NCBI RefSeq assembly: GCF_029846235.1
Contig: NZ_JARVWP010000008.1
Coordinates: 186,001-250,000, forward strand
DNA length: 64,000 nucleotides
Reading direction: 5' to 3'
DNA from: Bradyrhizobium sp. CER78
Lineage (GTDB): Bacteria > Pseudomonadota > Alphaproteobacteria > Rhizobiales > Xanthobacteraceae
Position numbers and translations under genes: made by a program
Shown here: piece by piece, positions 55,493 through 63,976 of the stretch
Layout of the letters: every line of letters starts with the position of its first letter
Numbering within the stretch: the stretch's first letter is position 1
Notes under the pieces: generated by a model
Database searches by the model: none
What the model saw: the letters and a program-made list of their open reading frames with translations, nothing else
Told to the model about the DNA's origin: nothing

Positions 55493-55966
55493 ATGGATAA
55501 GGTTCCGATGACCGCGGGCGGATACGCCGCGCTGACGGACGAGTTGAAGCGACGCCAGTCGGAGGATCGTCCGCGCATCATCGAACACATTGCGGAAGCG
55601 CGCTCGCATGGCGACCTCTCGGAGAACGCCGAGTATCACGCCGCCAAGGAAGAGCAGTCGCACAACGAGGGCCGCATCGCCGAGCTCGAGGACAAGCTCG
55701 CGCGCGCCGACATCATCGACATCTCGAAACTGTCCGGCGACACCATCAAGTTCGGCGCGACCGTGACACTGATCGACGAGGACACCGAGAAGAAGGCGGT
55801 GTGGCAGATCGTCGGCGAGGTCGAAGCCGACGCCAAGAAGGGCCGCATCTCCATCACCTCGCCGCTTGCGCGCGCGCTGATCGGCAAGAAGAAGGGCACC
55901 ACCGTCGAGGTGATGGCGCCGGGCGGCGCCAAGGCCTACGAGATCACCAAGGTCGAGTGGCGGTAG
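55493..55966 (+). CDS. greA: transcription elongation factor GreA
   Basis: Rescues back-tracked RNA polymerase by stimulating transcript cleavage. 157 residues. The N-terminal coiled coil contains the tip acidic residues in ARSHGDLSENAEYHAAKEEQ. The C-terminal globular domain starts near GDTIKFGATVTLID. Start at the second of two tandem ATGs, eight bases after AAGGA; the first (55490) is also possible. It follows carB by about 200 bp and ends at a strong terminator. Confidence 0.97.
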   Translation: MDKVPMTAGGYAALTDELKRRQSEDRPRIIEHIAEARSHGDLSENAEYHAAKEEQSHNEGRIAELEDKLARADIIDISKLSGDTIKFGATVTLIDEDTEKKAVWQIVGEVEADAKKGRISITSPLARALIGKKKGTTVEVMAPGGAKAYEITKVEWR

Positions 55967-55993
55967 TTACCTCGATGTGACTGGTGCAAAAAG

Positions 55994-56019
55994 GCCGCGT
56001 CTCGCACGCGGCTTTTTTT
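55994..56019 (+). terminator. intrinsic terminator of greA
   Basis: Perfect seven-bp stem GCCGCGT / ACGCGGC with a five-base loop, followed by TTTTTTT, 27 bp after the greA stop codon. Confidence 0.92.
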
Positions 56020-56307
56020 GTGCCCGCGTTCTGACGGCAATGTGAGTGGAGAGCCTCCTCGCCCCATACTAGTGAGGCCGTGACATGTTTATGCAATATA
56101 ATCATGTCGGGGACTGCGGCTCGGCTGATGATTGCGTCGCAACACGCATCGCAGCGCGTCACCATGTCACTGGTGCGTTCTCTCGCAACTGCAATAGCGC
56201 GAGGAATGATTCCAGACGCAAGGTGTTGACATCACACTCCGGTGGCGAACACCGTATGGTTCTGCATCGTGCAACGTTCCAGCGTGTCAAACAGGGGGTA
56301 AATGACA

Positions 56308-56703
56308 ATGGACCAGATGTTTTCCAAATTTCAACCGGTGGCGCTGAGCCTGTTTCGGTTCATCACAGGACTGCTGCTGTTTCAGTTTGGCGTCGCCAAG
56401 CTTCTCAAATTCCCGCCCGGGACGATGTTCGAGAAAGTCGAACTGTTCTCGCTGATCGGCGCGGCCGGCACGCTCGAATTGATCCTGGGCGGTCTGCTGA
56501 TGATCGGCCTGTTTTCACGGATCGTGGCCTTCATCCTGGCGGGCGAAATGGCCTTCGCCTACTTCATCGGCCATTTCCCCAAGGGCTTCTATCCGCTGCT
56601 CAACAACGGCAGTCTTGCAATCGCGCTCTGCTTTGCCTGCCTGTATCTCGCGACCTCGGGCCCGGGCCCGATCAGCGTCGACGCCGCAATGGGCAAGCGG
56701 TAG
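56308..56703 (+). CDS. DoxX-family membrane protein
   Basis: A 131-residue inner-membrane protein with four hydrophobic helices of the DoxX/DoxD family (LSLFRFITGLLLFQFGVAKLL opens the first). Members are linked to thiol/redox stress or quinone-related functions, not defined here. AGGGGG nine bases before the ATG at 56308 makes it the likely start. An ATG two codons earlier is too close to that site. About 280 bp of upstream non-coding DNA follows the greA terminator. Confidence 0.9.
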   Translation: MDQMFSKFQPVALSLFRFITGLLLFQFGVAKLLKFPPGTMFEKVELFSLIGAAGTLELILGGLLMIGLFSRIVAFILAGEMAFAYFIGHFPKGFYPLLNNGSLAIALCFACLYLATSGPGPISVDAAMGKR

Positions 56704-56724
56704 CAAACCAAGAAGTAGCAAACA

Positions 56725-56847
56725 TCGTCATTGCGACCCAACGGGTCGCGCGAATGCGCGCCCGATGACTGGCTCCGCGAAGCAATCCATCTGCCTGCAT
56801 ATGCGGAGCGATGGATTGCGTCGTCGCTTCGCTCCTCGCAATGACAG
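56725..56847. repeat. intergenic palindromic repeat, family E
   Basis: Starts CGTCATTGCGACCC and ends CGCTCCTCGCAATGACAG, with GAAGCAATCCATCTGCC and ATGGATTGCGTCG in the middle, like 47403-47488 but with an extra internal hairpin (GCGCGAATGCGCGC). It separates convergent DoxX and Lrp genes. Confidence 0.88.
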
Positions 56848-56864
56848 CCGACGTGCTCCGCGCG

Positions 56865-57401
56865 TCAGCTCGCCGCTTTCACGCCCAGCGGCACCGCGGC
56901 TTCGTATTTCGAATTGTGCAGCACCAGCGACGTCCTGACGTTGCGGACGTGCGGCGCGGCGGTCAGATGGGTGACGAAATCCTGGAACGTCGCCATGTCG
57001 GGGGCGACGCATTTGAGGATGAAATCGACCTCGCCCGACAGCATCCAGCATTCGCGCACCAGCGGCTCGGCGCGCACGAAATTCTCGAAGGCGCGCAGAT
57101 CGGCGTCGGCCTGGCTCGACAGATGCACCGAGGCGAACACCGTGACGTCGTAGCCGAGCCGGCGTGGATCGAGCAGGCCGCGATAACCCTGGATGTAGCC
57201 TTCCTCTTCCAACGCCCGGACCCTGCGCAAACAGGGTGGCGGCGAGATCCCGACGCGTTTGGCGAGTTCCACATTGGTGATTCGGCCATCAGCCTGGATC
57301 TCGGCGAGGATTTTGAGGTCGATCTCGTCAAGGTTCTTCGACACGCGACTACGGTTCCCCTGGAGTTTGGAAGGCTTGGCAGGTCTGCCGGCAACTCTCA
57401 T
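56865..57401 (-). CDS. Lrp/AsnC-family transcriptional regulator
   Basis: A 178-residue regulator. A basic N-terminal tail is followed by a helix-turn-helix (LKILAEIQADGRITNVELAK, VGISPPPCLRRVRALEEEG). The C-terminal RAM ligand-binding domain has GYDVTVFASVHLSS and VRECWMLSGEVDFILKCVA. The start at 57401 (MRVAGR) is taken as the usual one for this group, though an ATG six codons earlier exists. Divergent from trxB. This adjacency is probably conserved in relatives and could mean redox or amino-acid control of trxB. Confidence 0.93.
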   Translation of the reverse strand: MRVAGRPAKPSKLQGNRSRVSKNLDEIDLKILAEIQADGRITNVELAKRVGISPPPCLRRVRALEEEGYIQGYRGLLDPRRLGYDVTVFASVHLSSQADADLRAFENFVRAEPLVRECWMLSGEVDFILKCVAPDMATFQDFVTHLTAAPHVRNVRTSLVLHNSKYEAAVPLGVKAAS

Positions 57402-57627
57402 AGCGCAGCCACCCAGCATTGCGCAATTTTATTGCGCGTGCAGCGCATGATTTCGCGAATGTGACTTCAGTTCCGGGGAAAAATCGCTGCCATGGATTGC
57501 AATTCTTGCATAGCTTCCCAGATATCCTAGACTTGGATTTGACACTTTTGGCGCCGCCGTGACGAGTTTCCGGGGCGCTTCCCGCACAAGTCCTTGATCA
57601 AAATCCCCAAAACAGAGGGATCTCAAA

Positions 57628-58593
57628 ATGCCCGCGCCTACCCATGCCAAGGTCGTCATCATCGGGTCCGGCCCCGCCGGTTACACCGCAGCGATCTACG
57701 CGGCGCGCGCGATGCTCGAACCGATCCTGATCCAAGGCATTCAGCCGGGCGGGCAGCTCACCATCACCACCGACGTCGAGAACTACCCCGGCTTCGCCGA
57801 CGTGATCCAGGGCCCTTGGCTGATGGAGCAGATGGAGAAGCAGGCGGCCCATGTCGGCACCAAGATCGTCACCGATCTGGTGAACAAGTTGGAACTCGGC
57901 CAGCGGCCGTTCCGCCTGACCTGCGATTCCGGCGACATCTATCTTGCCGAGACCGTCATCCTCGCCACCGGCGCCCAGGCGCGCTGGCTCGGGCTGCCCT
58001 CGGAAGAGAAGTTCCAGGGCGGCGGCGTGTCGGCCTGCGCGACCTGCGACGGCTTCTTCTACCGCGGCAAGGAAGTCGTGGTGGTCGGCGGCGGCAACAC
58101 CGCGGTCGAGGAAGCGCTGTACCTGACCAATCATGCCTCCCAGGTCACCATCGTGCATCGCCGCGATCACTTCCGCGCCGAGCGCATCCTGCAGGAGCGG
58201 CTGTTCAAGCATCCCAAGATCAAGGTGGTGTGGGACTCCGCGATCGACGAGATCTGCGGATCGGAGAATCCGAACAAGGTCACCCATGTGCGGCTCAAGA
58301 ACGTCAAGACGGGCGCCCTGACCGACCTGAAGACCGACGGCATCTTCATCGCGATCGGCCATGCGCCGGCGACGGAGCTCGTCAAAGGCCAGATCAAGCT
58401 GAAACCGTCGGGCTATGTCGAGGTGGCGCCGAACTCCACGGCGACCTCGATGCCCGGCCTGTTCGCCGCCGGCGACGTGGCGGACGAAACCTTCCGGCAG
58501 GCGGTCACCGCCGCCGGCCTCGGCTGCATGGCTGCGCTCGAGGCCGAACGCTTCCTGGCTCTTCGCGCGAGCGATCGCGCAGCGGCGGAATAA
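57628..58593 (+). CDS. trxB: thioredoxin reductase
   Basis: NADPH-dependent flavoprotein that reduces thioredoxin. 321 residues. The FAD-binding GSGPAGYTAAIYAARA lies at the N-terminus, redox-active C137-A-T-C140, NADPH-binding VVGGGNTAVEEAL and GLFAAGDVAD near the C-terminus. Standard bacterial low-molecular-weight type. The LysR gene starts two bases after its stop codon, so the two form an operon. Confidence 0.97.
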   Translation: MPAPTHAKVVIIGSGPAGYTAAIYAARAMLEPILIQGIQPGGQLTITTDVENYPGFADVIQGPWLMEQMEKQAAHVGTKIVTDLVNKLELGQRPFRLTCDSGDIYLAETVILATGAQARWLGLPSEEKFQGGGVSACATCDGFFYRGKEVVVVGGGNTAVEEALYLTNHASQVTIVHRRDHFRAERILQERLFKHPKIKVVWDSAIDEICGSENPNKVTHVRLKNVKTGALTDLKTDGIFIAIGHAPATELVKGQIKLKPSGYVEVAPNSTATSMPGLFAAGDVADETFRQAVTAAGLGCMAALEAERFLALRASDRAAAE

Positions 58594-58595
58594 TC

Positions 58596-59516
58596 ATGGC
58601 ACGATCTCGCGACGGATTTACGGATATGGATTGGGACAAGCTGAAGGTCTTTCACGCAGCGGCGGAAGCTGGCAGCTTCACGCATGCCGGTGAGCAGCTT
58701 GGCCTGTCGCAATCGGCGGTCTCCCGCCAGGTCAGCGCGCTGGAGCAGGAGCTCTCGGTCTCGCTGTTTCACCGCCATGCCCGCGGCCTGATCCTCACCG
58801 AACAGGGCGACCTCCTGTTCCGCACCGCGCATGACGTGTTCATGCAATTGCAGGCGGCCCGCGCAAAGCTCACCGACAGCCGCGAGCGGCCGAGCGGCGA
58901 CCTCAAGATCACGACGCCGCCGGCGCTCGGCATCAACTGGCTGATCCCGCGGCTCGACGAATTCACCGCGCTCTATCCGGACATCCGGATCTCGCTGATC
59001 GTCACCGACGAGGATCTCGATCTGTCGATGCGCGAGGCCGACGTTGCGATCCGCACCCGCAAGCCGACCCAGCCGGACCTGATCCAGCGCAAGCTGTTCT
59101 CGATCGGCTTCCATGCCTATTGCTCGCCGGAATACATCAAGCGCTTCGGCACGCCGCGGACGCTGGATGATCTCGACTCGCATCGCATCATCATGCTCGG
59201 CGACTCGCAGGTGCCGCCGCATCTGCAGAACCGCAGCTGGCTGATCGATGCCGGCCGCAACGGCTCCGGTCCGCGCGAACCCTACTTCAAGGTCAACAAC
59301 ATCTTAGGGTTGGTGCGCGCCTGCCAGCAGGGCCTCGGCATCGCCGCGCTGCCGGACTATCTGGTCGAACAGAACAACCTCGTGCAGCTGTTCGGCGAGT
59401 CCGACTCGATCGCGCTCGACACCTACTTCGTCTATCCGGAAGAGCTGAAGACAGTGGCCCGGGTGCAGGTGTTCCGCGACTTCGTGGTCAGCAAGGCGCA
59501 GCGCTGGCCGTCCTGA
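58596..59516 (+). CDS. LysR-family transcriptional regulator
   Basis: A 306-residue LysR regulator. The DNA-binding domain reads KVFHAAAEAGSFTHAGEQLG then LSQSAVSRQVSALEQELSVS. The substrate-binding region includes GDLKITTPPALGINWLIPRL and a C-terminal GLVRACQQGLGIAALP. It follows trxB by two bases and is probably translated from the same message. Its regulon is unknown. Confidence 0.94.
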   Translation: MARSRDGFTDMDWDKLKVFHAAAEAGSFTHAGEQLGLSQSAVSRQVSALEQELSVSLFHRHARGLILTEQGDLLFRTAHDVFMQLQAARAKLTDSRERPSGDLKITTPPALGINWLIPRLDEFTALYPDIRISLIVTDEDLDLSMREADVAIRTRKPTQPDLIQRKLFSIGFHAYCSPEYIKRFGTPRTLDDLDSHRIIMLGDSQVPPHLQNRSWLIDAGRNGSGPREPYFKVNNILGLVRACQQGLGIAALPDYLVEQNNLVQLFGESDSIALDTYFVYPEELKTVARVQVFRDFVVSKAQRWPS

Positions 59517-59521
59517 TTAAG

Positions 59522-59542
59522 CCGGCCTTATGGGGCCGGTTT
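59522..59542 (+). terminator. terminator of the trxB-LysR operon
   Basis: Six-bp perfect stem CCGGCC / GGCCGG with a six-base loop, followed by TTTAT, five bases after the LysR stop codon. Confidence 0.7.
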
Positions 59543-59562
59543 ATAGGGATGTCCGTGCTGCC

Positions 59563-59782
59563 CCAAGAGGCCCCTGAATCTCCGCATGACTGACATGCGA
59601 CCTGGATAGTTGCTGCATGGCGTCGATGGGGATCATAGTGTTGCCACGCTGAGCGGTCGCGTCGCGCATATGTCCCCCTCCTCCAGTGGCGCGGAAGTTC
59701 AGTAATCCCTCTTGGAAGGTGATTGTGTCGGCCTCACGTGGCCAATACCTTAAGCCGGGCTCTCTTGGGCCCGGCTTTTTTT
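59563..59782 (+). ncRNA. candidate structured small RNA with its own terminator
   Basis: A long-range perfect eight-bp stem, CCAAGAGG (59563-59570) with CCTCTTGG (59708-59715), encloses further pairings: a CGCATG-ACTGA-CATGCG hairpin, CTGG/CCAG and GGGGA/TCCCC. The transcript would end at the strong terminator 59754-59782. A long closed rod with an internal bubble is reminiscent of 6S RNA, but I could not match conserved 6S positions, so the identity is open. Confidence 0.4.
59754..59782 (+). terminator. orphan intrinsic terminator
   Basis: Stem GCCGGGC / GCCCGGC with an eight-base loop and a run of seven T. The nearest upstream + strand gene already ends at 59516 with its own terminator, so this should end a separate, probably non-coding transcript. 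Confidence 0.85.
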
Positions 59783-59862
59783 CTTCGTGATGTCCTTCAC
59801 CCTTATGCCCTTCACCTCGATGTCATGCTCAAACGTGCTGCACGTCACGGTCAGCATGTGCA

Positions 59863-60026
59863 TTGACAACAACCTCGCAGCGCAGCATCATTATCCGATG
59901 ATCACGACTTCGTGCGCCGCTCTCTCGTCGAAAAAAGCTCCCCTCCCGGGGACACGAGATCGCGCGCGATAAGATCACCTTCGCATTCAACGATCCCGAA
60001 ACCCCGCCGCCTGGACGGGGTTTTTT
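59863..60026 (+). ncRNA. second candidate small RNA region
   Basis: TTGACA at 59863-59868, with a possible CATTAT -10 at 59889-59894 (20-bp spacer, wide), and a perfect terminator at 60001-60026. This would give a transcript of about 125 bases. Internal short hairpins (CACGA-CT-TCGTG, CCCCTCCCGGGG) are present. It could instead be a leader for the DapA-family gene. Confidence 0.3.
60001..60026 (+). terminator. intrinsic terminator before the DapA-family gene
   Basis: Stem ACCCCG / CGGGGT with a nine-base loop and T run to 60026. It ends 41 bp before the next ATG. Either ends an upstream small RNA or attenuates the DapA-family gene. Confidence 0.78.
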
Positions 60027-60067
60027 GTTGGTCCCGTCTCCGGCTTTGTCCCCTTAGGAGATGGAAC

Positions 60068-60982
60068 ATGACTGAGCTACACCAGCAATTGCAGGGCCTC
60101 TGGCTGCCTTTGATCACGCCGTTCCGCGGCGGCGAACTCGACGTCACCTCGCTGCGCCGCCTGGTGCGGCACTATGCCAGCGGCCCCGTCGACGGCTTCA
60201 TTCTCGGCGCAACCTCCGGTGAAGGCATGGCGCTCAGCACCGATGAGCTGGAGGGGCTGGTCAGCGTCGTGCTCGACGAGCTCAGTGCCAACTCCCGCCA
60301 TTTGCCGGTCGTCCTCGGGCTGTCGGGCGCCTCGACGGCCAGGATGAAGGATGCGCTCGATGATACGGCCGACTGGCCGATCAATGGCTATCTGATCGCG
60401 AGTCCCTACTACATCAGGCCCTCGCAACGCGGGCTCGTGCAGCATTTCAAGGCGCTTGCCGATCACGCGTCGTGGCCGATCGTGCTCTACAACATTCCGT
60501 ATCGCACGGCGGTGAACCTGACCAACGAGACGCTGCTGGCGCTCGCGGAACATCCGAACATCGCCGGCATGAAGGATTGCTGCGCCGACCGCGCACAGTC
60601 GATCGACTTCCTGAACCGGAGGCCGGAAGGCTTTCGCGTGCTGACCGGCGAGGATGCGCAGACATTCGACGCGCTCTCGGACGGCGCCGACGGCGCGATC
60701 CTGCTGTCCGCACATCTGGAGACCAACACCTTCGCTTCGATCCGCACGCTGCTGCGGCAGGGCAAGCGCGATGCGGCCCTGGCCGCCTGGCAGAGCGTCG
60801 TAGGCCTGACCCGGCTGCTGTTCGCGGAACCCAGCCCCGCGCCGGCCAAGCACTGGCTGTGGCGGCAGGGCCTGATCGACAGCCCCGAGGTGCGGCTGCC
60901 GATGGTCGAGGTGAGCGAAGATCTCGCGACCTGGCTCGATGCCGAGATGGAGCGCCGCGCGCAGTTGCTGTTGCCAGCGTAG
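60068..60982 (+). CDS. DapA/NAL-family aldolase (dihydrodipicolinate synthase-like)
   Basis: A 304-residue class I aldolase TIM barrel. The Schiff-base Lys lies in IAGMKDCC and the catalytic Tyr in VLYNIPYRT; GATSGEGMALS is the substrate-binding loop (Thr-Ser-Gly rather than the GTTGE of standard DapA). Either a true dihydrodipicolinate synthase for lysine and diaminopimelate or a related keto-acid aldolase. AGGAG eight bases before the ATG at 60068 fixes the start. It ends at two tandem palindromic repeats. Confidence 0.88.
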   Translation: MTELHQQLQGLWLPLITPFRGGELDVTSLRRLVRHYASGPVDGFILGATSGEGMALSTDELEGLVSVVLDELSANSRHLPVVLGLSGASTARMKDALDDTADWPINGYLIASPYYIRPSQRGLVQHFKALADHASWPIVLYNIPYRTAVNLTNETLLALAEHPNIAGMKDCCADRAQSIDFLNRRPEGFRVLTGEDAQTFDALSDGADGAILLSAHLETNTFASIRTLLRQGKRDAALAAWQSVVGLTRLLFAEPSPAPAKHWLWRQGLIDSPEVRLPMVEVSEDLATWLDAEMERRAQLLLPA

Positions 60983-60991
60983 TCCTCTTCC

Positions 60992-61132
60992 CCCCTCCCC
61001 GTTCTTACGGGGAGAAGGTTGGGGTGAGGGGCTGCTTCCGCGCTCATGGTGAGAGACGGACTCGCAGAGAGTCCCCCTCACCGGATCGCATCTGCGATGC
61101 GATCCGACCTCTCCCCGCAAGCGGGGCGAGGT
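60992..61132. repeat. intergenic palindromic repeat, family A
   Basis: CCCTCCCCGTTCTTACGGGG...GGTTGGGGTGAGGGG then CCCCCTCACCGGATCGCA...GCAAGCGGGGCGAGG, nearly the same plan as 33485-33629. It lies in the convergent gap after the aldolase. Confidence 0.88.
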
Positions 61133-61143
61133 AAGAAAGCTTC

Positions 61144-61229
61144 GTAGCCCGGCTGAAGCGCAGCGCAATCCGGGGCGGTCTCACCACGCGGTGAAGACCC
61201 CGGATTTCGCGGAGCTACATCCGGGCTAC
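61144..61229. repeat. intergenic palindromic repeat, family F
   Basis: GTAGCCCGGCTGAAGCGCAGCG at the left, and CCCCGGATTTCGCGGAGCTACATCCGGGCTAC at the right. It is directly adjacent to a family A copy, showing that different families can stack in one gap. The window's last 24 bases also contain GTAGCCCGGG, possibly the start of another copy. Confidence 0.85.
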
Positions 61230-61241
61230 CGATCTCGTTGA

Positions 61242-63635
61242 CTAGTCCAGCCTCATCCTCGCCAGCCGCAGCGCATTGCCGATCACGCTGACCGAGGACA
61301 GCGCCATCGCAGCCGCGCCGACCATCGGCGACAGCAGGATGCCGAACAACGGATACAGCACGCCGGCTGCGATCGGCACGCCGGCGGCGTTGTAGACGAA
61401 GGCGAACGCCAGGTTCTGGCGGATGTTGCGCATGGTTGCGACCGACAATCGCCGCGCGCGGACGAGCCCCATCAGGTCGCCGGTGAGCAGCGTGATCCCG
61501 GCGCTCTCGATCGCCACGTCGGTGCCGCCGCCCATCGCGATGCCGACATCGGCCGCGGCAAGCGCCGGCGCGTCGTTGACGCCGTCACCCGCCATCGCCA
61601 CCGTGCGGCCCTCGCCGCGCAGCCGCTGCACGACCTCGCTCTTGCGCTCCGGCAGCACGCCGGCCTCGACCTCGTCGATGCCGAGCGTCTTCGCCACCGC
61701 GCGCGCGGTGGTCTCGTTGTCGCCGGTCAGCATCACGATGCGCAGGCCCGCGGCGCGCAGCGCTTGCAGCGCGCTCGTCGCCGACGGCTTGACCGGATCG
61801 GCGATCGCGATCACGCCGGCAATGCTGCCATCGATTGCAACATAGATCGCGGTTGCGCCGTCGCGGCGCGCGGCTTCTGCGGCCTGGTCCAGCTTTGTCG
61901 TCGCGATCTTCAGTTCGGCCATCAGAACGGCGTTGCCGAGCGCAACCTGCTTGCCGTCGACCGTGCCGGTCGCGCCCTTGCCGGAGGGCGAGGCAAAGTT
62001 GCTGACGACTGATGATGCGAGCTTGCGTTCCTTCGCGGCCGCGATGATCGCCTGCGCCAACGGATGCTCGCTGCCCTGTTCGACGCCGGCGGCAAGGCGC
62101 AGCAGGTCGCTCTCGTCGACGCCTTCGACGGCAATGATGCGCACCACCTTGGGCTTGCCCTCGGTGAGCGTGCCGGTCTTGTCGAGCACCAGCGTGTCGA
62201 TCGCTTCCATCCGCTCCAGCGCCTGCGCATCGCGGATCAGGATGCCGGAATGCGCACCGCGGCCGACGCCGACCATGATCGACATCGGCGTGGCCAATCC
62301 GAGCGCACAGGGGCAGGCGATGATCAGCACCGTGACGGCAGCGACCAGCGCAAAGGTCAGGCGCGGCTCCGGTCCGAACACCGACCAGGCGATGAAGGCG
62401 AGCACGGCGGCGGCGATCACCGCCGGCACGAACCAGCCGGCGACGCGGTCGGCGAGCCGCTGGATCGGCGCGCGTGAGCGCTGCGCCTTCGCCACCATGT
62501 CGACGATGCGCGACAGCATGGTGTCGCGGCCGACCTTCTCGGCGCGCATCACGAGGCCGCCGCTCTGGTTGACGGTGCCGCCGATCACGCTCGCGCCCTC
62601 GGCCTTCGTGACCGGCATCGATTCACCCGTCACCATGGATTCGTCGACGACGGCGCTGCCCTCGATGACGACGCCGTCGACCGGGACCTTCTCGCCGGGA
62701 CGCACGCGCAGCCGATCGCCGACCTTGATCGCGTCGATGTCGATGTCCTCGTCGCCATGCTCGGTTATGCGCCGCGCGGTCTTGGGCGCGAGGCCGAGCA
62801 GCGCGCGGATCGCGCCCGAGGTCTGCGCGCGGGCGCGCAATTCCAGCACCTGGCCGAGCAGCACCAGCACCGTGATCACGGCCGCCGCCTCGAAATACAC
62901 CGCGACCACGCCATGCATGTCGCGCAATGCAGGCGGGAACAGCTGCGGCGCCAGCGTCGCAACCACGCTATAGGCATAGGCGACGCCGGTGCCGATCGCG
63001 ATCAGCGTGAACATGTTGAGATTGCGGGTCACGAGCGACTGCCAGCCACGCACGAAGAACGGCGCGCCCGCCCACAGCACGACCGGCGTCGCCAGCACGA
63101 ACGAGATCCAGTTCGACCAGGGCTGCGGCAGCAGATGCATCAGCCCGAGATGGCTGCCCATCTCAAGCACGAATACCGGGAGCGTCAACGCCAGGCCGAT
63201 CCAGAATCGCATGGTCATATCGATCAATTCGGGATCGGGACCGTCGTCGAGCGAGACCTGTTCGGGCTCCAGCGCCATGCCGCAGATCGGGCAGCTGCCG
63301 GGACCGACCTGACGCACCTCGGGATGCATCGGGCAGGTGTAGATCGTGCCGGCCGGCGCCGGCGGCTCTGCCTCGCGCGGCTTGAGGTACTTCTCCGGCT
63401 CGGCCTCGAAGCGCTCGCGGCAGCGGCCGCTGCAGAACAAATACTCCTCGCCCTTGCAGCTGAAGCGGTGCTTGGCGGTCGCCGGATTGACCTTCATGCC
63501 GCAGACCGGATCGATCGCGAACACAGCTTCAGTCGGCGCAGCGTCGTGATCATGCCTGCCGCCGCAACAGGAATGCGCGGCCGCGCCATGATGGTGATGA
63601 TCCGCGTGCGAATGATCGTGCTTTGCCTGTGCCAC
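61242..63635 (-). CDS. heavy-metal P1B-type ATPase (copper efflux type)
   Basis: A 797-residue inner-membrane ATPase that exports metal ions. The N-terminus is His-rich (about 6-31). A YHS domain (about 41-85, DPVCGMKVN...YLFCSG) and a second heavy-metal-binding domain (YTCPMHPEVRQVGPGSCPICGM, about 99-125) replace the usual HMA/CxxC repeats. Eight membrane helices, the CPC metal site in IIACPCALGLATP, TGES, DKTGTLTEG and the SEHPLAQ nucleotide-binding motif are all present. CPC and the divergent CsoR gene point to Cu(I) as substrate. Confidence 0.95.
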   Translation of the reverse strand: MAQAKHDHSHADHHHHGAAAHSCCGGRHDHDAAPTEAVFAIDPVCGMKVNPATAKHRFSCKGEEYLFCSGRCRERFEAEPEKYLKPREAEPPAPAGTIYTCPMHPEVRQVGPGSCPICGMALEPEQVSLDDGPDPELIDMTMRFWIGLALTLPVFVLEMGSHLGLMHLLPQPWSNWISFVLATPVVLWAGAPFFVRGWQSLVTRNLNMFTLIAIGTGVAYAYSVVATLAPQLFPPALRDMHGVVAVYFEAAAVITVLVLLGQVLELRARAQTSGAIRALLGLAPKTARRITEHGDEDIDIDAIKVGDRLRVRPGEKVPVDGVVIEGSAVVDESMVTGESMPVTKAEGASVIGGTVNQSGGLVMRAEKVGRDTMLSRIVDMVAKAQRSRAPIQRLADRVAGWFVPAVIAAAVLAFIAWSVFGPEPRLTFALVAAVTVLIIACPCALGLATPMSIMVGVGRGAHSGILIRDAQALERMEAIDTLVLDKTGTLTEGKPKVVRIIAVEGVDESDLLRLAAGVEQGSEHPLAQAIIAAAKERKLASSVVSNFASPSGKGATGTVDGKQVALGNAVLMAELKIATTKLDQAAEAARRDGATAIYVAIDGSIAGVIAIADPVKPSATSALQALRAAGLRIVMLTGDNETTARAVAKTLGIDEVEAGVLPERKSEVVQRLRGEGRTVAMAGDGVNDAPALAAADVGIAMGGGTDVAIESAGITLLTGDLMGLVRARRLSVATMRNIRQNLAFAFVYNAAGVPIAAGVLYPLFGILLSPMVGAAAMALSSVSVIGNALRLARMRLD

Positions 63636-63674
63636 GAAACTCTTCCCGGCCGCTATCCCGGCCTCTTGATTTAC

Positions 63675-63691
63675 ATACCCTACGGGGGTAT
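63675..63691. promoter_or_regulatory. CsoR operator in the copper-efflux divergent promoter
   Basis: Perfect inverted repeat ATACCC-TACGG-GGGTAT, ending one base before the regulator's ATG. The GGG/CCC half sites in an AT frame match the style of CsoR operators. It lies 40 bp upstream of the ATPase start codon and can control both genes. Confidence 0.75.
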
Positions 63692-63976
63692 ATGAACCCT
63701 ATGCGCGAAGAGATCAAGACATCCTGTTTAAAACGGCTCAAACGAATCGAGGGCCAGATCCGCGGCCTCGCCGGCATGGTCGAGGAGGATCGCTATTGCA
63801 TCGACCTCGTGACGCAGATCGCGGCCGCGCGCGCAGCGCTGCGCCGCGTCGAGGAAGAAGTCCTGCGCGATCACGTGGCGCATTGCGTGGAGCATGCGAT
63901 CTCGTCCGGCGACAAGGCCGACCAACGGCGCAAGATCGCCGAGTTGATGGATGTGATCGGGCGAGCGGATCGCTGA
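63692..63976 (+). CDS. csoR: CsoR-type copper-sensing repressor (DUF156)
   Basis: A 94-residue all-helical repressor. Copper ligands are Cys36 in RYCIDLV, and His61 and Cys65 in DHVAHCVEH, exactly the C-H-C numbering known for CsoR, supporting the start at 63692. An ATG three codons later is possible. KRLKRIEGQIRGLAGMVEE is the family N-terminus. Predicted to leave its operator when Cu(I) binds, turning on the divergent ATPase gene 56 bp away. Confidence 0.93.
   Translation: MNPMREEIKTSCLKRLKRIEGQIRGLAGMVEEDRYCIDLVTQIAAARAALRRVEEEVLRDHVAHCVEHAISSGDKADQRRKIAELMDVIGRADR

Larger units (their letters stand above)
59517..60067. other. 551-bp gene-free region with three tandem terminators
   Basis: Between the LysR and DapA-family genes no frame has both a ribosome-binding site and protein-like composition. 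Three intrinsic terminators on the + strand (59522-59542, 59754-59782, 60001-60026) divide the region into segments sized for small RNAs. The second and third terminators have no protein gene to terminate, which is the main argument for non-coding transcripts. Confidence 0.7.

Noticed and set aside
55299..55493. Short frame between carB and greA
   Set aside because: No ribosome-binding site, runs into the greA start, composition not protein-like; treated as leader DNA.
59563..59715. Naming the structured RNA as 6S RNA
   Set aside because: Overall shape is suggestive, but conserved 6S sequence positions could not be matched by eye; left as a candidate pending an Infernal search.
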